From contig NZ_FOLY01000003.1 of NCBI RefSeq assembly GCF_900112585.1, forward strand, positions 310,001 through 374,000: DNA of 64,000 bases, in the 5' to 3' direction. Made by a program: the position numbers and the translations under genes. How positions within the stretch are numbered: position 1 is the first letter of the stretch; each line of letters begins with the position of its first letter. Positions 33,811 to 43,533 of this stretch are shown here, one piece after another. The notes below the pieces were generated by a model. That model was not told where the DNA came from. It did not search any database and was given only the letters and a program-made list of their open reading frames with translations. This stretch comes from Kushneria avicenniae (GTDB taxonomy: Bacteria > Pseudomonadota > Gammaproteobacteria > Pseudomonadales > Halomonadaceae).

Positions 33811-35337
33811 ATGGATATCGATACCCTCCTGCGCCTTTTCTCGCCACAGTCGCTGACCGTTCTGGCGCTGTGCACGCTCTACGGCACGCTGGTCGGTGCC
33901 ATGCCGGGCCTGACGGCCACCATGGCGGTGGCACTGCTGGTGCCCTTTACCTACGTCATGGACCCGCTGATGGCGATCAGCGCCATCGTGGCGACCACCA
34001 CCACGGCCATCTTTGCCGGCGATATCCCCGGCGCGCTGCTGCGTATCCCGGGAACGCCAGCCTCGGCGGCCTACGTCGAAGATGCCTTCCAGCTGTCGAG
34101 TGCCGGTAAATCACGCTCGACCCTGCTGATCTCGTTACTGGCCGCCTCTATCGGCGGGATCGTAGGCGTCGTGCTGCTGGCCCTGATCGCACCGCAACTG
34201 GCCAGAGTCGCCATCGGATTCTCAAGCCATGAGGTGTTCTGGCTGGCAACCCTGGGACTGAGCTGCGCCGTCATGACCAGTAATGCCTCGGTCATCAAGA
34301 GCTTTGCCAGCCTGTTCATCGGCCTGTTTATCGCCTGTATCGGCATCGATGTGGCCGTGGGCCATCCGCGCTTTACCTTCGGCTGGTACGAACTCTTCGA
34401 TGGCGTCAGTTTCATTCCCGCAATCATCGGGCTTTTTGCCCTCAGTGAAATCATGCGTGCTGCCAGCAGCGGCAAACGCCAACCGCCCCCCATCGAAGTA
34501 CGGGAAACGCTGCCACAGGCCTGTCGCGAGGCCATTGCCACTCTGGCGCGCTATCGGCGCAACGTGGCGCGTTCAAGTGTTGCCGGCACTCTGATCGGTG
34601 CATTGCCCGGGGCCGGCGCCGATATCGCCGCCTGGATCTGCTATGCCTTTTCAAAGCGTTTTTCGCGCCAGCCCGAACGCTATGGCAAGGGGCATATTGA
34701 GGGGATTGTTGATGGTGGCTCGGCCAACAACGCCGCCATTGGCGGGGCCTGGACTCCGGCACTGGTGTTCGGCATTCCGGGCGACAGCGTCACGGCCATC
34801 GCCATCGGTATCCTGTTGCTCAATGGTCTGTCGCCGGGGCCGCGTATCTTCACCGACAACCCGGAGATCGTTCACACCCTGTATGGCGCCTTTGCGCTGA
34901 CCAATCTGCTGATGATTCCGGTCGGCATTGCGGTCATTGCCCTCTCGAGCAGAATCGTGCGCGTCCCGCGCCGTGTCCTGATGCCGATCGTGCTGCTCTT
35001 TTCGCTGGTCGGCGCCTACGCCATTACCAACTCGGTCGTCGCGGTCTGGATTGTTCTGGCCCTGGGCATTCTGGGCCATGCCATGGAAGCGACCGGGTTT
35101 CCGCTGGCGCCGGCAATTCTCGGCATCGTGCTGGGAGGTATTGTCGAAGAGAACTTCATGACCTCGATGATCAAGTCCCAGGGTGACCTGCTGGCCTTTT
35201 TTGAGCGCCCCTGGGCGGCGGCGCTGGGCGTGCTCACGCTGATGGTCTGGACAGTTCTGCTCTGCCGAGCACTTTATGAGGGCTATAAGCGCCAGCGGGC
35301 CCTCTCCTTCAATGCACCCAAGCGAGAGCCCCGATGA
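33811..35337 (+). CDS. TctA-type large membrane subunit
   Basis: The 508-residue permease has about eleven membrane helices. The TctA signature is clear twice as a glycine-rich loop: GAMPGLTATMAVALLVPFTY early and GALPGAGADIAAWICYAFSKR in the middle, with TPALVFGIPGDSVTAIAIGILL. It moves the substrate by ion symport. The gap to tctB is six bases, and its stop codon overlaps the aldolase start (ATGA). Confidence 0.93.
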   Translation: MDIDTLLRLFSPQSLTVLALCTLYGTLVGAMPGLTATMAVALLVPFTYVMDPLMAISAIVATTTTAIFAGDIPGALLRIPGTPASAAYVEDAFQLSSAGKSRSTLLISLLAASIGGIVGVVLLALIAPQLARVAIGFSSHEVFWLATLGLSCAVMTSNASVIKSFASLFIGLFIACIGIDVAVGHPRFTFGWYELFDGVSFIPAIIGLFALSEIMRAASSGKRQPPPIEVRETLPQACREAIATLARYRRNVARSSVAGTLIGALPGAGADIAAWICYAFSKRFSRQPERYGKGHIEGIVDGGSANNAAIGGAWTPALVFGIPGDSVTAIAIGILLLNGLSPGPRIFTDNPEIVHTLYGAFALTNLLMIPVGIAVIALSSRIVRVPRRVLMPIVLLFSLVGAYAITNSVVAVWIVLALGILGHAMEATGFPLAPAILGIVLGGIVEENFMTSMIKSQGDLLAFFERPWAAALGVLTLMVWTVLLCRALYEGYKRQRALSFNAPKREPR

Positions 35338-36131
35338 CCTCCTTCAACCCGACCCGTAAAGCCCTGGAGCAGGGCCGTACCGTCAGTGCACTGTGGCTTG
35401 AAAGCGCCAGTCCCGAGATTGCCGAGATGGCCGTCCATGCTGGCTGGAAAACCATTCTGGTCGACAACGAGCACGGCATTGCCAGTCTCGAACACACCGC
35501 GCATCTGCTACGCGCCGTCGAGGCCGCCGGAGGCGATGTGGTCCTGCGCATTCCTGCCGAAGACCCGGCCTATCTGAAACGGATACTCGACATGGGTGTG
35601 CGCTCGATCATGGTGCCCATGATCAATTCTGCCGCACAGGCCCGCGCCATCGTGGATGCCTGCCGCTATCCCCCGCAGGGCAATCGTGGCTACGCCGCCC
35701 CCATCGTGCGTGCCTCACGCTTTGGCGCCGTTGGTGACTATGCCCGGATAGCCAACGACAATCTGCTGCTGATCGTACAGATCGAGCATATCGATGCTCA
35801 AAAAGAGATAGAGGCCATTGCAGCCATTGAAGGTATCGACATGCTGTTTATCGGCCCCAACGATCTGGCCGGTTCCATGGGGCGCCTGGAGCAGCTGGAG
35901 GATACCGGGGTGCGTCAGGCCATTCAGGACATGGAAGCACGCATCAATGCAAGTGGCTGCTGGATGGGCACCATCACGGCACCGACCCGTGGTGTAGACA
36001 CATTGTCACAAGCCGGTTATCGCTTTGTGGCAGGGCCCAACGACATTGCCATCATGGCAAATGCCCTGCGCAGTGAGGCGACTCGATGGCGGGCACTGAA
36101 CGATGACTTTGATCTTGTCCAAAAAGGATAG
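35334..36131 (+). CDS. HpcH/HpaI-type aldolase
   Basis: The 265-residue class II pyruvate aldolase has the family metal-site region (ILVDNEHG, MVPMINSAAQAR, IVQIEH, FIGPNDLAGSMG). Members split 4-hydroxy-2-oxo acids to pyruvate and an aldehyde. Translational coupling to TctA and the next dehydrogenase gene suggest a catabolic operon for an imported hydroxy- or oxo-acid. The exact substrate is not shown. Confidence 0.88.
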   Translation: MTSFNPTRKALEQGRTVSALWLESASPEIAEMAVHAGWKTILVDNEHGIASLEHTAHLLRAVEAAGGDVVLRIPAEDPAYLKRILDMGVRSIMVPMINSAAQARAIVDACRYPPQGNRGYAAPIVRASRFGAVGDYARIANDNLLLIVQIEHIDAQKEIEAIAAIEGIDMLFIGPNDLAGSMGRLEQLEDTGVRQAIQDMEARINASGCWMGTITAPTRGVDTLSQAGYRFVAGPNDIAIMANALRSEATRWRALNDDFDLVQKG

Positions 36132-36259
36132 CCATCTCTGGAGGACGACATGAGCCATGCTCGCCCATCCGGCGCTGTCGATGCCAGCAATCGGCTACAA
36201 CCATTCTTTTTGGCAGACTGTGCGTCGGCTCGGCCTGTCTATACCGATCGGAGTCTTTC

Positions 36260-37292
36260 ATGGAACACGACATCACGCTTTCGCTTGAAGAAGCACGAGC
36301 GCTGAGCCGGCGCATTCTTCAAAACGCAGGTTTCAGCGAGGGACATGTCGAGGCGATCACCCGGAGTGTGGTCGCCGCGCAGCGCGATGAGTGTCACTCC
36401 CACGGGCTGTATCGCCTGCTGGGCATCGTGGAGACGGCCAAAATGGGCGGGCTCGATCCACAGGCGGTGCCGGAAGTGATCGATCATGCCCCCGGCATCG
36501 TGAAGGTTGATGCCCGCTATGGCAGTTCGCTGCTGGCCTTCGAGCAGGGCCTCCCCCCCTCTGCAGGAAAAGACCCAGCGCAACGGTATTGCGGTGCTGA
36601 TGATCAATCACTGCTTTCATTTCTCGGCGCTGTGGTCGGAGGTGGAAGCGCTCTGCGCGCGCGGGCTGGCGGGGATTGCGATGAACCCGACCCACGCCTT
36701 TGTGGCCCCCAGTGGCGGCGTGCAGGCCCTGCTGGGCACCAATCCTTTTGCCTTTTCCTGGCCGCGGCCGAACGGCAATCCCTACACTTTCGACTTTGCC
36801 ACCAGCATGGTGGCGCGCGGCGAAATCGAGCTGCACCGCCGCGCCGGCAAGGCCATTGCCGACAACTGGGCGCTGGATGACCACGGCCAGCCGACCACCG
36901 ACCCGACAGCAGCACTTGAGGGCGCCATGCTGCCCTTTGGCGGTCACAAGGGCTCGGCGCTGTCCACCATGATCGAGCTGCTGGCGGGGCCCTTGATCAA
37001 CGATGCCCTGAGCCACGAGACCCACGCGGCCAACGAAGAAGGCACCGGTCGGCCCTGTCACGGCGAGCTTGTCATCGCGCTGTCACCAAAAACATTTCTG
37101 GGCGATCAATGTGATGCGGGGCTGGCGCACGCAGAGAGGCTGTTCGAGCAGATTCTGGGCCAGGGCGCGCGGCTGCCGTCGCAGCGCCGCTTTGAAGCGC
37201 GCGAGCGCAGCCTGACATCGGGCGTATCGATCCCGGTGGCACTCTATCGGGATCTGAAGGCGCTAACCGGTGAGAAGGCCGGCGAGAACTAG
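36260..37292 (+). pseudogene. LdhA2/MDH2-type malate/lactate dehydrogenase, frameshifted
   Basis: The gene encodes an NAD(P)-linked dehydrogenase of the malate/L-lactate/ureidoglycolate type, but it is split into two frames. The first 97 residues (RSVVAAQRDECHSHGLYRLL to LLAFEQGL) run in the frame from 36260, and the rest (EKTQRNGIAVLMINHCFHFS to the end at 37292) in another. The break falls in a run of seven C at 36553-36559. Six C would restore one continuous product of about 343 residues. It is either a real inactivating or switching mutation or a sequencing error in a homopolymer. The predicted substrate is a 2-hydroxy acid linked to the aldolase product. Confidence 0.85.
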
Positions 37293-39340
37293 CTGAGCAG
37301 CGAGCGCAGTCCGGCAATCGCGCTCTGGCCGCGCTCGTGTTTCTTGTCGGGGTCTTCCTTGTCAGCACGACCGAACCATTCCAGATCCTCCGGCGGCAGT
37401 TCATCGAGAAAGCGACTCGGCGCGCAGTTCATCATCTCGCCGAACTGCTTGCGCTGCTGGGCCAGCGACAGGGTCAGCGTCTGGCGGGCGCGGGTGATCC
37501 CGACATAGGCCAGCCGGCGCTCCTCTTCGATGGTGTCCATCTCGATCGAGTTGCGGTGCGGCAGCAGCTCCTCTTCCATGCCCATCACATAGACGTGCGG
37601 AAACTCGAGCCCCTTGGAGGCGTGCAGGGTCAGAAGCTGCACCTTGTCGGTGTCATCTTCCTGAGCCTGCTGATCGAGAATATCGCGCAGTACCAGCCGC
37701 GAGATGGCCGCTTCGACGTCGTCGGTCTCCTCGGCTCCCTCATCGCCCTCGTCCGTGTCACGGTGCATCGACTTCTCGAGCTGGTCGATCAGGATGTACA
37801 CGTTACCCATGCGCTTTTCAGCGATGATCGGCGCGCTGGCGTTCTGATAGAGCCAGGCCTCGTAATCCATCTCGGCAAACATCGCCCGGATCGCGGCGAT
37901 CGCATCGCCCTGATCCATGCGCTTGCGAATGCCTTCAAGGAAGTGATTGAAGCGCCCCAGCCGATCCACGGCGCGCTCCGAAAGCACATGCGACAGCCCC
38001 ATCTCACTGCAGGCGGCAAAGAGACTCACCTTGCGCTCCTGAGCGTAGTTGGCGAGTTTTTCAAGCGTCGTGGGGCCGATCTCGCGGCGCGGCACGTTGA
38101 CGATACGCAAAAAGGCGTTGTCATCGGCCGGGTTGATCAGAAGGCGCAGATAGGCCATCGCGTCCTTGATCTCGTTGCGCGAGAAAAAGGAAGTGCCGCC
38201 GGAGAGCTTGTAGGGAATCTGGTGGTGCTGAAGCTTCAACTCCAGCAGCCGGGCCTGAAAGTTGCCGCGATAGAGCACGGCAAAATCGCGCCACTGAGCG
38301 CTTTCCTTGATGCGCCGAGTGAGGATTTCGGTGGCCACCCGCTCGGTCTCGGCCTCCTCGTTGCGATTGACGATCACCCGAATCGGCTCGCCGCGGCCCT
38401 TGTCCGACCACAGCGTCTTTTCATAGACGTGGGGGTTGTTGGCAATCAGGGTGTTGGCAGCCTTGAGGATCACCGAGGTGGAGCGGTAGTTCTGCTCCAG
38501 TTTGATGACGTTGAGCGAGGGAAAGTCCTCGCCCAGCTGCACCAGATTCTCCGGCCGCGCGCCGCGCCAGGCATAGATCGACTGGTCATCATCACCCACC
38601 ACGGTGAAGGTCTGACGCTCGGCCATCAGCATGCGCACCAGCTGATACTGGCTGGAGTTGGTGTCCTGATACTCGTCCACCAGCATGTAGTGGATGCGGT
38701 GTCGCCAGCGCTGGAGCACCTCCGGATGACGCTCGAACATGGTCGCCGGCAGCATGATCAGGTCATCGAAATCGACCGCGTTGTAGGCCTTCAGGTGACG
38801 CACGTAGTGCTCATAGATGCGTGCGCAGTACGCGTCATCCTCGGTCTCGGCATGCGACAGGGCGTGGCCCGGCAGGATCAGATCGTTTTTCCAGTTCGAG
38901 ATCTGGTGCTGCACCCGGTTGATCTGATCGGCATCGATCTGGGCATCCTTTTGCATCAGATCGCGCAGCAGCGCCTTCGCATCCTCCGGATCAAACAGCG
39001 AAAAGCCCGGGCGCAGACCCAGCGTTTTCAGCTCCGAGCGGATGATGGTCAGTCCCAGCGTGTGAAAGGTCGACACCGTCAGGCCGTGGCCGCTGCGACC
39101 GGGCAGCAGCGCCTGCACGCGTTCCTTCATCTCGCGGGCGGCCTTGTTGGTAAAGGTCACCGCTGCAATGCGCCGGGCACTCATGCCGCACTCATGCACC
39201 AGATAGGCAATCTTGGTGGTGATCACGCTGGTCTTGCCGGAACCGGCACCGGCGAGTACCAGACAGGGGCCATCGATGTATTTCACGGCGTCACGCTGGC
39301 GCGGATTGAGGCCGCTGATGCGGTGGCGAATATCGGACAT
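37289..39340 (-). CDS. rep: ATP-dependent DNA helicase Rep
   Basis: The 683-residue superfamily 1 helicase opens like Rep (LNPRQRDAVKYIDGPCLVLAGAGSGKT) and has motif II VDEYQDTN, motif III GDDDQSIYAWRGA, motif IV NYRST, and the late VQLLTLHASKGLEF and GITRAR motifs. Rep moves 3' to 5', removes protein blocks ahead of the fork and restarts replication. The start at 39340 (MSDIRHR) is preferred over the upstream in-frame ATG at 39388. Length agrees with Rep of Gammaproteobacteria. Confidence 0.93.
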   Translation of the reverse strand: MSDIRHRISGLNPRQRDAVKYIDGPCLVLAGAGSGKTSVITTKIAYLVHECGMSARRIAAVTFTNKAAREMKERVQALLPGRSGHGLTVSTFHTLGLTIIRSELKTLGLRPGFSLFDPEDAKALLRDLMQKDAQIDADQINRVQHQISNWKNDLILPGHALSHAETEDDAYCARIYEHYVRHLKAYNAVDFDDLIMLPATMFERHPEVLQRWRHRIHYMLVDEYQDTNSSQYQLVRMLMAERQTFTVVGDDDQSIYAWRGARPENLVQLGEDFPSLNVIKLEQNYRSTSVILKAANTLIANNPHVYEKTLWSDKGRGEPIRVIVNRNEEAETERVATEILTRRIKESAQWRDFAVLYRGNFQARLLELKLQHHQIPYKLSGGTSFFSRNEIKDAMAYLRLLINPADDNAFLRIVNVPRREIGPTTLEKLANYAQERKVSLFAACSEMGLSHVLSERAVDRLGRFNHFLEGIRKRMDQGDAIAAIRAMFAEMDYEAWLYQNASAPIIAEKRMGNVYILIDQLEKSMHRDTDEGDEGAEETDDVEAAISRLVLRDILDQQAQEDDTDKVQLLTLHASKGLEFPHVYVMGMEEELLPHRNSIEMDTIEEERRLAYVGITRARQTLTLSLAQQRKQFGEMMNCAPSRFLDELPPEDLEWFGRADKEDPDKKHERGQSAIAGLRSLLS

Positions 39341-39460
39341 GGGAACAACCTGAGAAAAGGCAGATGACGCAAGCAGGTCATGATACATCCTGCACCCGCT
39401 CCTGTGCTGTAATGACAGCCTGCCGATCGATCAACGGCCACCGACCAGACGAGGAAACTC

Positions 39461-40042
39461 ATGCGCCATCAAATGCTTGTACGCCACATCGGACAGCGTC
39501 TTTTTCGCATCACGGCCTGTTTGCTGCTGGCCGGCACCACCGTCAGCGCTTCGATGGCCGCCAGCGCCGCCTGTCAGATCCAGGCGATGGCGTATGACTA
39601 TCCCGAACAGCGACTGGACCAAGCGCTTCAGCAGTTTGCCCATACCAGCGGTTGCCCGGTCGAGGTCGACACCTCCCAGCTCGGTGATCGCCAGGCACCG
39701 GCGCTGCAGGGAAAATTCACGCCTGATGCCGCGCTGATCCAGCTGGTACGCGGCTCGGGTCTGGAAGTTCATCTCGACGATGGTCACTATCGGGTCAATC
39801 AGAGTGATCGGGAACGCATCAATGATCGTATCGAAACGCTGCGCTATCGCATTGAAAGCGCCCGGGACAGCGATCAACTCACACAAAACGATGCCCGGAC
39901 CCTCGACACGCAGCTCGAGGCCATCAGGACACAAAGCGATCAGCTGATCACCGAGCAGGGCTTTTTAAGTGCCGCCGAGATGGCCAGCTACGAGCGCCTG
40001 TTTGCCTGGCTGGAAGGGCGGCTGGCGCCGTCCAGCCTCTGA
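39461..40042 (+). CDS. Secreted STN-domain protein
   Basis: This 193-residue protein has an N-terminal signal region (residues 1-38). The STN fold (secretin/TonB N-terminal) follows at about residues 45-112: YPEQRLDQALQQFAHTSGCPVEVD, ALQGKFTPDAALIQLVRGSGLEVH and DGHYRV. STN domains usually sit at the front of TonB receptors or secretins and contact the anti-sigma factor. Here the domain is alone, followed by a helical tail of 75 residues and no barrel. A GAGGAA ribosome site supports the start. Its partner is not visible. Confidence 0.78.
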   Translation: MRHQMLVRHIGQRLFRITACLLLAGTTVSASMAASAACQIQAMAYDYPEQRLDQALQQFAHTSGCPVEVDTSQLGDRQAPALQGKFTPDAALIQLVRGSGLEVHLDDGHYRVNQSDRERINDRIETLRYRIESARDSDQLTQNDARTLDTQLEAIRTQSDQLITEQGFLSAAEMASYERLFAWLEGRLAPSSL

Positions 40043-40092
40043 AGCCCTTGTCCAAAGCGTACATCTCATTCACAACAATAAAGGCAACAGCG

Positions 40093-40599
40093 ATGAAGAT
40101 TATCGAGGACGATCTGAGCAGTGACGCCACTATCGCGCTGATCCGCGCCCATGTGACAGAGCTTGCCGGTCACTCTCCCGAAGAGAGCTGTCATGCGCTG
40201 GATCTTGAAGCGCTGCGCGCGCCCGGACTGACCTTCTGGAGCGTGTGGGAGGATGACACCATTGCCGGCTGCGGCGCGCTCAAGGCGCTCGATGAGACCC
40301 ACGGCGAGATCAAGTCGATGCGCACTGCCGGCACGCATCTGCGCCGCGGCGTGGCGGCCAAGCTGCTCGATCATATTATTCGACAAGCACGCATGCGCGG
40401 TTTCAAGCGGCTGAGCCTTGAAACCGGAACACCCGCTGTCTTCGCCCCGGCACGCAGCCTCTATGCCCGCTTTGGCTTTGAGACCTGCCCGCCGTTTGGC
40501 AGCTACTGCGAAGATCCTTACAGCGTGTTCATGACAAAATCGCTCGACGGTCCGGGCGATAACGCGCCCTCGAAATCGAGCTGCCGCCAGGCCTCATAG
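40093..40599 (+). CDS. GNAT family N-acetyltransferase
   Basis: The 168-residue protein has the acetyl-CoA binding loop [14 protein letters not shown] and the late strand RLSLETGTP, ending in [15 protein letters not shown]. It resembles the YafP/YsnE-type acetyltransferases, but the substrate is unknown. The last 82 bases overlap the 3' end of trmL on the opposite strand. I chose the ATG at 40093; the frame extends to 40048 without a ribosome site. Confidence 0.85.
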   Translation: MKIIEDDLSSDATIALIRAHVTELAGHSPEESCHALDLEALRAPGLTFWSVWEDDTIAGCGALKALDETHGEIKSMRTAGTHLRRGVAAKLLDHIIRQARMRGFKRLSLETGTPAVFAPARSLYARFGFETCPPFGSYCEDPYSVFMTKSLDGPGDNAPSKSSCRQAS

Positions 40600-41021
40600 A
40601 CCAGCACCGCGCAGGCATTGGAGAGATTCAGGCTGCGGCTGCCTTCGCGCATTGGAATGCGCAGGAGCTGATGCTCGGGAAGGCTGTCGATCAGGGTCTG
40701 CGGCAGGCCGCGGCTTTCCGGGCCAAACAGCAGCGCATCGCCGGTCTGATAGGCCACATGATCATGACGGGTGCGCCCGCGCGTGGTGATGGCCAGTAGC
40801 CGCAGTGGTTCGACCGCGGTCATGAAGGCCTCAAGCGAGGCATGCACCTGCACGCGGGCCCACTCGTGGTAATCGAGCCCGGCCCGACGCAGACGTTTGT
40901 CATCGAGTTCGAAGCCGAGCGGCTCGATCAGATGCAGGCGAAAGCCGGTATTGGCGCAGAGTCTGATGATGTTGCCGGTATTGGGCGCGATTTCCGGCTC
41001 GAACAGGGCGATATCCAGCAT
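40518..41021 (-). CDS. trmL: tRNA (cytidine(34)-2'-O)-methyltransferase
   Basis: TrmL methylates the ribose of the wobble base of tRNA-Leu. The 167-residue SPOUT protein matches throughout: [22 protein letters not shown] at the start, [11 protein letters not shown] in the middle, and the cofactor-binding knot [24 protein letters not shown] near the end. The stop codon lies inside the convergent acetyltransferase gene. Confidence 0.94.
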   Translation of the reverse strand: MLDIALFEPEIAPNTGNIIRLCANTGFRLHLIEPLGFELDDKRLRRAGLDYHEWARVQVHASLEAFMTAVEPLRLLAITTRGRTRHDHVAYQTGDALLFGPESRGLPQTLIDSLPEHQLLRIPMREGSRSLNLSNACAVLVYEAWRQLDFEGALSPGPSSDFVMNTL

Positions 41022-41068
41022 GGCGGGGTGTCTCTACCTCGGAAAATCGTATCGCGGATACCAACGAC

Positions 41069-41098
41069 AGCGGGCCCGGCACAAAGGCCGGGCCCGCT
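41069..41098 (-). terminator. Hairpin downstream of the yfaZ-like gene
   Basis: A 12-bp perfect stem, AGCGGGCCCGGC with GCCGGGCCCGCT, lies between the yfaZ-like stop and the trmL start. There is no T run, so it may be a weak terminator or a transcript-stabilising hairpin. Confidence 0.5.
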
Positions 41099-41118
41099 CA
41101 TGTCAGGCGCCTGCCGTT

Positions 41119-41670
41119 TTAGAAACCGACGGAGACACCCAGTTCCGGACCGCTGAACAGCGTCTTGCCGTCGTGGTTATCGAAATCGGTATGGTAATAG
41201 CGATAGCCCACATAGCCATAGGTGTTGGCGATCAGCGTGGCACGGGCGCGGGCGCCGTACTCATAGCTTTCGTTGACATCGCCATGGCTCAGTCCTTCCG
41301 GCGTATAGAAGCCGTAGCCCCCCACACTGACACGCGGGATCGGCGTATCGACATAGGCCGAGCCACCCAGCCCCAGACCGCCGCCATCACCATAATCGGA
41401 ATCCAGATACTGATAGCGCCCACCCAGCGACACATCAACACCCGGCAGATAGGGGGAGAACATCAACTGACCGGAATAGGCCTTGGTATTATTGCCGCTA
41501 TCGTTGGTGCTGAAATATCCCAGACCGGCGCTGAAGCCGGGCAACAGTCCCTGATTGACCTGAAAACCGTGAGCGTCTTCGCCACCACTGGCCGAGAGGC
41601 TCAGGGCAGAAGCGTTGAGGCTTGCAAGGGCAAGGCCTGCACCCAGTGCCGAGATGATGATCTTTTTCAT
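41119..41670 (-). CDS. YfaZ-family outer membrane protein
   Basis: The 183-residue protein has a signal peptide (residues 1-22, MKKIIISALGAGLALASLNA) and then an alternating pattern of aromatic and glycine residues typical of a small beta barrel, ending in an aromatic residue (GVSVGF) as outer membrane proteins do. The family landmarks are GGRYQYLDSDYG and GPELGVSVGF. The function of YfaZ is not established. The true start is the ATG at 41670. Confidence 0.82.
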   Translation of the reverse strand: MKKIIISALGAGLALASLNASALSLSASGGEDAHGFQVNQGLLPGFSAGLGYFSTNDSGNNTKAYSGQLMFSPYLPGVDVSLGGRYQYLDSDYGDGGGLGLGGSAYVDTPIPRVSVGGYGFYTPEGLSHGDVNESYEYGARARATLIANTYGYVGYRYYHTDFDNHDGKTLFSGPELGVSVGF

Positions 41671-41844
41671 TTTGAAGTCCTTGGCTTGTTGTCCCCTTGA
41701 ACGGGACATGCGCTGTCAGAGAGGAATCCGTTCGCCTGCGGGAATACAGACCGGTGTGCACCGGCACATTGTGCCATCATGACGATGTGGATCGACATGA
41801 TGGTACCTTTTTTATTAAGGACACCTTACCACTGTCTGAAACCG

Positions 41845-42498
41845 TTATCCCTGAACACCGTAGCGGGCACGATAGTCCTGGATGGCGCGGGCATGGGGCG
41901 CCAGCGTGTCATCGCCGTGGGTCTCGAGATATTCAAGAATACCTGCCAGCGTGACGATCGGGATCACCGGAATATTGTAGCGCCGGCGAACGTCTTCGAT
42001 GGCGCTGATGTCGCCCTGACCGCGCTCCTGTCGATCAAGGGCCACGACCACACCGGCGGCAGTGGCCCCGGCCGCCTCGATCAGTGCCATGGACTCACCA
42101 ATGGCCGTGCCGGCGGTAATGACATCATCAATAATCAGCACGCGACCCGACATCGGCGCACCAACAATCGAGCCGCCTTCACCGTGGTCCTTGGCTTCCT
42201 TTCGATTGAACGACCAAGGCAGATTGCGGTCATGATGAGTCGCCATCGCAATGGCGGTACTCGATGCCAGCGGGATGCCCTTGTAGGCGGGGCCGAACAA
42301 AAGATCGAACTCCAGGCCGCTGCGCTGAATGGCACCGGCATAGCAGCGCCCCAGCACTTCCAGCGCTGCCCCGGTGTGGAAAAGGCCGGCATTGAAGAAA
42401 TAGGGACTGACACGCCCCGACTTGAGAGTGAACTCACCAAAGCGGAGCGCCTGCTCGGCAATGGCGAATTCGATGAATTCCCGCTGCTCATTCAACAT
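41845..42498 (-). CDS. pyrE: Orotate phosphoribosyltransferase
   Basis: PyrE joins orotate to PRPP to make orotidine monophosphate in pyrimidine synthesis. The 217-residue protein has the PRPP loop [16 protein letters not shown] and the start [26 protein letters not shown], all in the expected places. It is divergent from crc with 86 bases between the starts, the same neighbourhood as in Pseudomonas. Confidence 0.95.
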   Translation of the reverse strand: MLNEQREFIEFAIAEQALRFGEFTLKSGRVSPYFFNAGLFHTGAALEVLGRCYAGAIQRSGLEFDLLFGPAYKGIPLASSTAIAMATHHDRNLPWSFNRKEAKDHGEGGSIVGAPMSGRVLIIDDVITAGTAIGESMALIEAAGATAAGVVVALDRQERGQGDISAIEDVRRRYNIPVIPIVTLAGILEYLETHGDDTLAPHARAIQDYRARYGVQG

Positions 42499-42584
42499 GT
42501 CGTACCCTTATTTCCTGGATCGGCCCTTTACCCAAACCTGTCAGGCTCGGGTATCATACACGCGCGAAAAACAAGGGACCATGT

Positions 42585-43346
42585 ATGAAAATCGCCAGTA
42601 TCAACGTCAACGGCATGCGCAGGGCGGTCGAACGGGGCTTTCTCGACTGGCTGAAAGCGCAGGATGCCGACATCGTCTGCGTGCAGAACCTGAAGACCAA
42701 AAGCTTCGAACTGGACGACTCGATCCTCTATCCCGAGGGCTATGAAGGCTATTTCCTGGATGCCGAGCAGGACGATTTTGCCGGCGTCGGGATCTACTGC
42801 CGCAAGATCCCCAAGGCGATCATGTATGGTCTGGGCTTTGAGCAGTGCGACAACGAAGGGCGCTTTCTGCAGGCCGACTACGAACGCTTCAGCGTGGCGT
42901 CCTTTCTGATGCCGGAAGACCCGCACGCCAAGCAGCGCTTTATCACCCAGTACAGCGACTATCTCGGCAAGCTGCGCCGCAAGCGTCGCCAGTACATCAT
43001 CGCCGGCAGCTGGTACATCGCCCACAAGACCGTCGATCTCGACCACTGGTCCGAGCATCAGAGCACGCCCGGGTTTCGTCCCGAAGAGCGCGCTTTCATG
43101 GACCAGGTCTTCGGACCGATGGACTTTGTCGATACCTTCCGTGAAGTCGAGCGCAACGCCGGCCATCACACCTGGTGGCAAAAGCCCGACAGCGACGTCC
43201 CGCGCAAGCGTCAGGACGGCTGGCGCATGGACTATCAGATCACCGGGCCCGACCTGGCCCGCACGGTCAAAAGCGCCTGGATCGATCGCGATGCCGATTT
43301 CAGCGAGTTCGCGCCGCTGATCATCGAGTACGATCTGGAGCTCTGA
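42585..43346 (+). CDS. crc: Crc-type catabolite repression control protein
   Basis: The 253-residue protein has the exonuclease III fold but not its chemistry. The ExoIII catalytic glutamate position reads CVQN, and the GDFN motif has become GSWY. This matches Crc, which assists Hfq in repressing catabolic mRNAs in Pseudomonas and relatives. Family landmarks are RQYIIAGSWYIAHKTVDL and the end PLIIEYDLEL. The pyrE-crc-rph neighbourhood supports the call. The tctCBA and sugar dehydrogenase operons in this window would be plausible targets, by inference. Confidence 0.85.
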   Translation: MKIASINVNGMRRAVERGFLDWLKAQDADIVCVQNLKTKSFELDDSILYPEGYEGYFLDAEQDDFAGVGIYCRKIPKAIMYGLGFEQCDNEGRFLQADYERFSVASFLMPEDPHAKQRFITQYSDYLGKLRRKRRQYIIAGSWYIAHKTVDLDHWSEHQSTPGFRPEERAFMDQVFGPMDFVDTFREVERNAGHHTWWQKPDSDVPRKRQDGWRMDYQITGPDLARTVKSAWIDRDADFSEFAPLIIEYDLEL

Positions 43347-43405
43347 CAGACCGTCCGATCACGACGCCATCGTGATCGCACTGCCCGGCCCCGGTCCCTT
43401 CGCGC

Positions 43406-43445
43406 CACGGCGCCGACAGCCTCTCGCTGTCGGCGCCGTGTTGTT
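43406..43445. terminator. Terminator between crc and rph
   Basis: A 15-bp perfect stem (CACGGCGCCGACAGC with its complement) around a five-base loop is followed by TTGTT. It lies between convergent genes and can serve both. Confidence 0.85.
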
Positions 43446-43533
43446 ACTGTTTGGCGTCGTTACTGGCTGGCGTTGTTATTGTCCAGCGTGATCACTACCC
43501 GGGCGTATCCACACACGCCCCGATCGACCTGTT

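Noticed and set aside
37337-39367. Long plus-strand ORF of 676 codons
   Set aside because: It is the antisense shadow of rep, whose motifs are all intact on the other strand. Long antisense frames are common in GC-rich DNA.
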